7,677 bases of DNA from Oscillospiraceae bacterium. GTDB taxonomy: Bacteria; Bacillota; Clostridia; Oscillospirales; Oscillospiraceae. Shown one piece after another: positions 5,660 through 7,677 of this stretch. The stretch is from NCBI GenBank assembly GCA_020025545.1, contig JAHHRX010000040.1, positions 1 through 7,677 of the forward strand, given 5' to 3'. The notes beneath the pieces were generated by a model. It made no database searches. It was given only the letters and a program-made list of their open reading frames with translations, and was not told where the DNA came from. The position numbers and the translations under genes are program-made. Numbering within the stretch: position 1 is the stretch's first letter; each line of letters begins with the position of its first letter.

Positions 5660-6451
5660 TCAAAAGAATTTCATGCAATCTGTGTGTTTTTTAGATAATT
5701 CAACCGATATTTGGGGGAATTGCTCCCTGAGTTTATCCACAAGCACGGCGCATATGGGGTTTTCTGTCTGAAAATGTCCCGCATCTATGAGATTCAGACC
5801 GTTTTCCTGTGCATCCCAGAACTGATTATATTTGATGTCAGCGGTAACGAAGGTGTCGCACCCGGCACGGACTGCATCCATCAGCTCGCTGCCGCAAGCC
5901 CCACCGCCGACGGCTACCTTGCAGACAGGCTTGCCGCCGTTTGTGTAGCGCAGTCCCTCGCAGCCCAGAGCTTCCTTCACATGGGACAAAAATTTTGCAA
6001 GCGGCTGTTGGGGGACATACCCCATCCGCAAAAGTCCCCACTCTGCGCCACTGTCGGATACTCCTATGGGATCGATTACCTCAATCTGGGAAAGCCCCAG
6101 AGTTTTTGCCAATACATCATTGACACCGCCGGGAGCACAGTCCAGATTGGTGTGGGCGTTGATGGCGGAAATGCCGTGGCGGCACAAATTCATAATGCCC
6201 CGGGCAATGGGGTTGTCATCGGTGATGCCGGAGAGAGGCTTGAAAATCAGGGGATGATGGGTGACGATCAGCTGCGCACCAATGCTGACAGCCTCTTCAC
6301 AGACATGCTCAAAGGGATCCAGTGCCACAAGAATTTTGCTTACCGGCGTGCTGCGGCTGCCGCAGAGCAATCCTACATTGTCCCAGCTCATTTTCATACT
6401 GGCAGGCGCCAGCGTTTCCATAAACTGCAATACTTCACCTACGGTGGTCAT
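5660..6451 (-). CDS. Nif3/YqfO-family dinuclear metal-centre protein, short form
   Basis: Member of the Nif3-like family (often named GTP cyclohydrolase 1 type 2 homologue), conserved metal-binding proteins whose physiological reaction is not firmly settled. The 263-residue protein carries the expected ligands: His65-His66 in VTHHP, His100 and Asp104 in AHTNLD, and His226 and Glu230 in IDAGHFQTE. The spacing of both pairs matches E. coli YbgI as I recall it. It is the short form: the roughly 100-residue insert found in longer Bacillus-type YqfO proteins is absent. The ATG overlaps the trmK stop (ATGA, 6448-6451) and its Shine-Dalgarno AAAGGAGG (6459-6466) lies inside the last trmK codons, so the two are translationally coupled. 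No terminator is visible after the stop, so its transcript may run on into yebC. Confidence 0.93.
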   Translation of the reverse strand: MTTVGEVLQFMETLAPASMKMSWDNVGLLCGSRSTPVSKILVALDPFEHVCEEAVSIGAQLIVTHHPLIFKPLSGITDDNPIARGIMNLCRHGISAINAHTNLDCAPGGVNDVLAKTLGLSQIEVIDPIGVSDSGAEWGLLRMGYVPQQPLAKFLSHVKEALGCEGLRYTNGGKPVCKVAVGGGACGSELMDAVRAGCDTFVTADIKYNQFWDAQENGLNLIDAGHFQTENPICAVLVDKLREQFPQISVELSKKHTDCMKFF

Positions 6452-7146
6452 TGTCCGTCCTCCTTTAAAAATGAATCATAAATTTTGGCGTCCTGAAGCT
6501 CATACATGGCTTCCGTCATCAGGGGATCGGCATCCAAGCCCCGGCTGGTGACAATTTTCGTCAGCTCCTGCAAGACCCAGCGGTAGTGCTGGGCGGTTTC
6601 CGGCGTGGAATCGGTGAGCAGGGCTGGGGGAAAATACCACTGTCCCGGGGTCAGCTTCGGACTTTCCGGTGCCCAGCAGACTTCCATAACGGTGTAGAGG
6701 AATTTTCGATCCCGCTGTACTCGCTCACGGAGAATCCGAAAGCCGGTTTCCGAAAGGTATCTGCGCAGCAGATGGGTTTTCGTCTGACATTGCAGGATCA
6801 GACGGTATTGGTTGCTTTGGAGCCATGGAGCGGCACAGAGAATGGAGATCATGGTTTCGCCGCCCATTCCGGCGCATACCAAGGTGTCAAAGTCACGGGG
6901 GACATTTTGCAGACCGTCGGAAAGAAAAAACTCCATCCTGTCTGCAACCCCGTAGAGGGCAGCGTTGCTTTGGGCGCTTTTCAGCGGTCCCTCCCGAAGG
7001 TCGGAGGCAAAAATATGCCGGGCAATGCCGTTTTGCAGTAAGTAGATGCCCAGATATCCGTGATCACAGCCGACATCAGCAATGCGTGCCCCGGGAGCCA
7101 CAAAGTCGGCGCAGGCCAGAAGTCTGGGGGAAATGGGTAGTGTCAT
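6448..7146 (-). CDS. trmK: TrmK, tRNA (adenine(22)-N1)-methyltransferase
   Basis: SAM-dependent enzyme that methylates N1 of adenine 22 in the D-arm of bacterial tRNAs, a family found mainly in Gram-positives. The 232-residue length is normal. The N-terminal Rossmann domain shows SAM motif I DVGCDHGYLGIYL (24-36), an acidic loop FASDLREGPL (46-55), and AGMGGETMISIL (92-103), a strong family signature. The helical C-terminal part runs from about 160. After the core sheet the sequence reads LILQCQTK (116-123), where many relatives have a QP pair, so Cys120 is a small departure. The ATG follows AGAGGAA (7150-7156) closely. It overlaps the Nif3 gene by 4 nt, the same pairing as yqfN-yqfO in Bacillus. 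A terminator sits just upstream and I see no convincing promoter between them. Confidence 0.93.
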   Translation of the reverse strand: MTLPISPRLLACADFVAPGARIADVGCDHGYLGIYLLQNGIARHIFASDLREGPLKSAQSNAALYGVADRMEFFLSDGLQNVPRDFDTLVCAGMGGETMISILCAAPWLQSNQYRLILQCQTKTHLLRRYLSETGFRILRERVQRDRKFLYTVMEVCWAPESPKLTPGQWYFPPALLTDSTPETAQHYRWVLQELTKIVTSRGLDADPLMTEAMYELQDAKIYDSFLKEDGQ

Positions 7147-7164
7147 TGCTTCCTCTCTTTCTGT

Positions 7165-7205
7165 AAAAATAAAAAATGCCGCCCCGGCGGAAACCGGGAC
7201 GGCAT
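7165..7205 (-). terminator. Intrinsic terminator of the DUF1858 gene
   Basis: A 12-bp stem (7176-7187 with 7194-7205) with a 6-nt loop, followed on the minus strand by TTTTTTATTTTT (about 7165-7175). In minus-strand RNA all 12 pairs form, including one U-G; in plus-strand RNA the same position is a C-A mismatch. It therefore serves the minus strand. Confidence 0.88.
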
Positions 7206-7214
7206 AGCCGGCTA

Positions 7215-7448
7215 TTACTGATTCTGAGCGTTCTGGTCTTCCTCATAAGCCTCCAAAAAGCGGTTCAGCTGAGCGAGGAAGGAATCGCAGTCAATATCAT
7301 GAACCATGCAGGCCTCTTCCACGGTTTCGCCACGGGAAGAGGGGCAGCCCAGACAGTGCATGCCGATGGCGAAGAACAGGGGAGCGGACTGGGGAGCGAT
7401 ATCGAGGACATCGCCGATAATGGTTTCTTTTTCAATTTTTACAGCCAT
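7215..7448 (-). CDS. DUF1858 small redox-disulfide protein
   Basis: A 77-residue cytoplasmic protein of the DUF1858 family, whose members are described as hybrid-cluster-protein-associated disulfide domains. The family pattern is visible: a helical start (IIGDVLDIAPQSAPLFFAIGM, about 10-30), then His31-Cys32-Leu-Gly-Cys35-Pro, followed by ETVEEACMVHDID and a C-terminal helix. Two further cysteines (47 and 54) lie in the second half. The CxxC suggests a thiol-disulfide or metal-related role, but no reaction is established. It has its own consensus-like promoter, an AGGAGGT Shine-Dalgarno (7455-7461) 6 nt from the ATG, and a terminator after the stop, so it forms a single-gene unit. No hybrid-cluster protein gene is in this window. 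Confidence 0.9.
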   Translation of the reverse strand: MAVKIEKETIIGDVLDIAPQSAPLFFAIGMHCLGCPSSRGETVEEACMVHDIDCDSFLAQLNRFLEAYEEDQNAQNQ

Positions 7449-7478
7449 AATATGACCTCCTGTAACATTTCTGGTAGT

Positions 7479-7507
7479 ATTATAACCGCACCCATAAAAA
7501 ATTACAA
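7479..7507 (-). promoter_or_regulatory. SigA-type promoter of the DUF1858 gene
   Basis: Minus strand: -35 TTGTAA (7502-7507), 17-bp spacer, -10 TATAAT (7479-7484, perfect). The start should fall near 7472, about 24 nt before the ATG. Confidence 0.82.
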
Positions 7508-7584
7508 GGGGGGCGGAAAATTTTTTGGCGAAACGGGGCGCTAAAAATCAGAAATAATAGCTTAAAATGGAAAAGCATATAGGG

Positions 7585-7625
7585 AAAAGTAAAAAAACGA
7601 CAACCTCCACAAGAAGGTTGTCGTT
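7585..7625 (-). terminator. Intrinsic terminator of tRNA-Arg
   Basis: A perfect 11-bp stem (7596-7606 with 7615-7625), 8-nt loop, followed on the minus strand by a run of T (7591-7597, partly within the stem) and a further T-rich stretch. The hairpin begins 1 nt after the encoded CCA of the tRNA. Confidence 0.9.
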
Positions 7626-7626
7626 C

Positions 7627-7677
7627 TGGTACGCCGGAAGGGACTCGAACCCCCGACCTACTGATTCGTAGTCAGTC
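7627..7677 (-). tRNA. tRNA-Arg(ACG), 3' part only
   Basis: The minus strand shows the 3' two-thirds of a tRNA. The anticodon stem is ACTGA/TCAGT with loop CTACGAA, so the anticodon is ACG (7667-7669), read as inosine-CG for arginine CGN codons. Then come a 5-nt variable loop AGGTC, a T-arm GGGGG TTCGAGT CCCTT (two G-U pairs), the acceptor strand CCGGCGT, discriminator A and an encoded CCA (7627-7629). The D-arm and 5' acceptor strand lie beyond the window. Confidence 0.95.

Noticed and set aside
5711..6551. Plus-strand open frames opposite the Nif3 and trmK genes
   Set aside because: Antisense shadows of genes with intact metal-binding and SAM-binding motifs; no independent coding signals.

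Overview
The window looks like a chromosomal piece of a Gram-positive gut-type Clostridia genome, perhaps Oscillospiraceae-like. The reasons are purine-rich Shine-Dalgarno sites (AGGAGG type), SigA-type promoters with 17-18 bp spacers, intrinsic terminators, a CpsB/CpsC/CpsD tyrosine-phosphorylation module, the TrmK-Nif3 gene pair and a DUF1858 redox-disulfide protein. The taxon is an inference from gene content. No CRISPR array, transposase, phage gene or toxin-antitoxin pair is visible.

Region A (1-2251, minus strand): the promoter-proximal end of a capsule/exopolysaccharide locus. A good promoter (2223-2251) drives cpsB (PHP-type phosphotyrosine phosphatase), cpsC (two-helix membrane adaptor and chain-length protein) and cpsD (bacterial tyrosine kinase, cut by the window edge). 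The three genes are 10 nt apart, and each downstream Shine-Dalgarno overlaps the preceding stop codon. This region is visibly more AT-rich than the rest.

Region B (2252-2640): about 390 bp with no convincing gene. It holds a 15-bp palindrome next to the cps promoter and a run of hairpins. It may be a repeat or a structured RNA and is the least explained part of the window.

Region C (2641-4815, plus strand): a near-consensus promoter drives a two-gene operon. The first gene is a stand-alone left-handed beta-helix protein that aligns without gaps to the acetyltransferase active site of GlmU. The second is glmM, phosphoglucosamine mutase. Together they could supply N-acetylglucosamine 1-phosphate, the precursor of UDP-GlcNAc for peptidoglycan and for the neighbouring polysaccharide locus. 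A perfect 15-bp hairpin ends this operon and probably the convergent yebC too.

Region D (4840-7507, minus strand): housekeeping genes. From upstream to downstream these are a 77-aa DUF1858 protein with its own promoter and terminator, then trmK and a short Nif3-family protein overlapping by ATGA, then yebC with its own promoter.

Region E (7585-7677, minus strand): the 3' half of tRNA-Arg(ACG), with encoded CCA and an intrinsic terminator directly after it. Most of the window is ordinary core genome. The best leads are the GlmU-like protein beside glmM and the unexplained block at 2252-2640.
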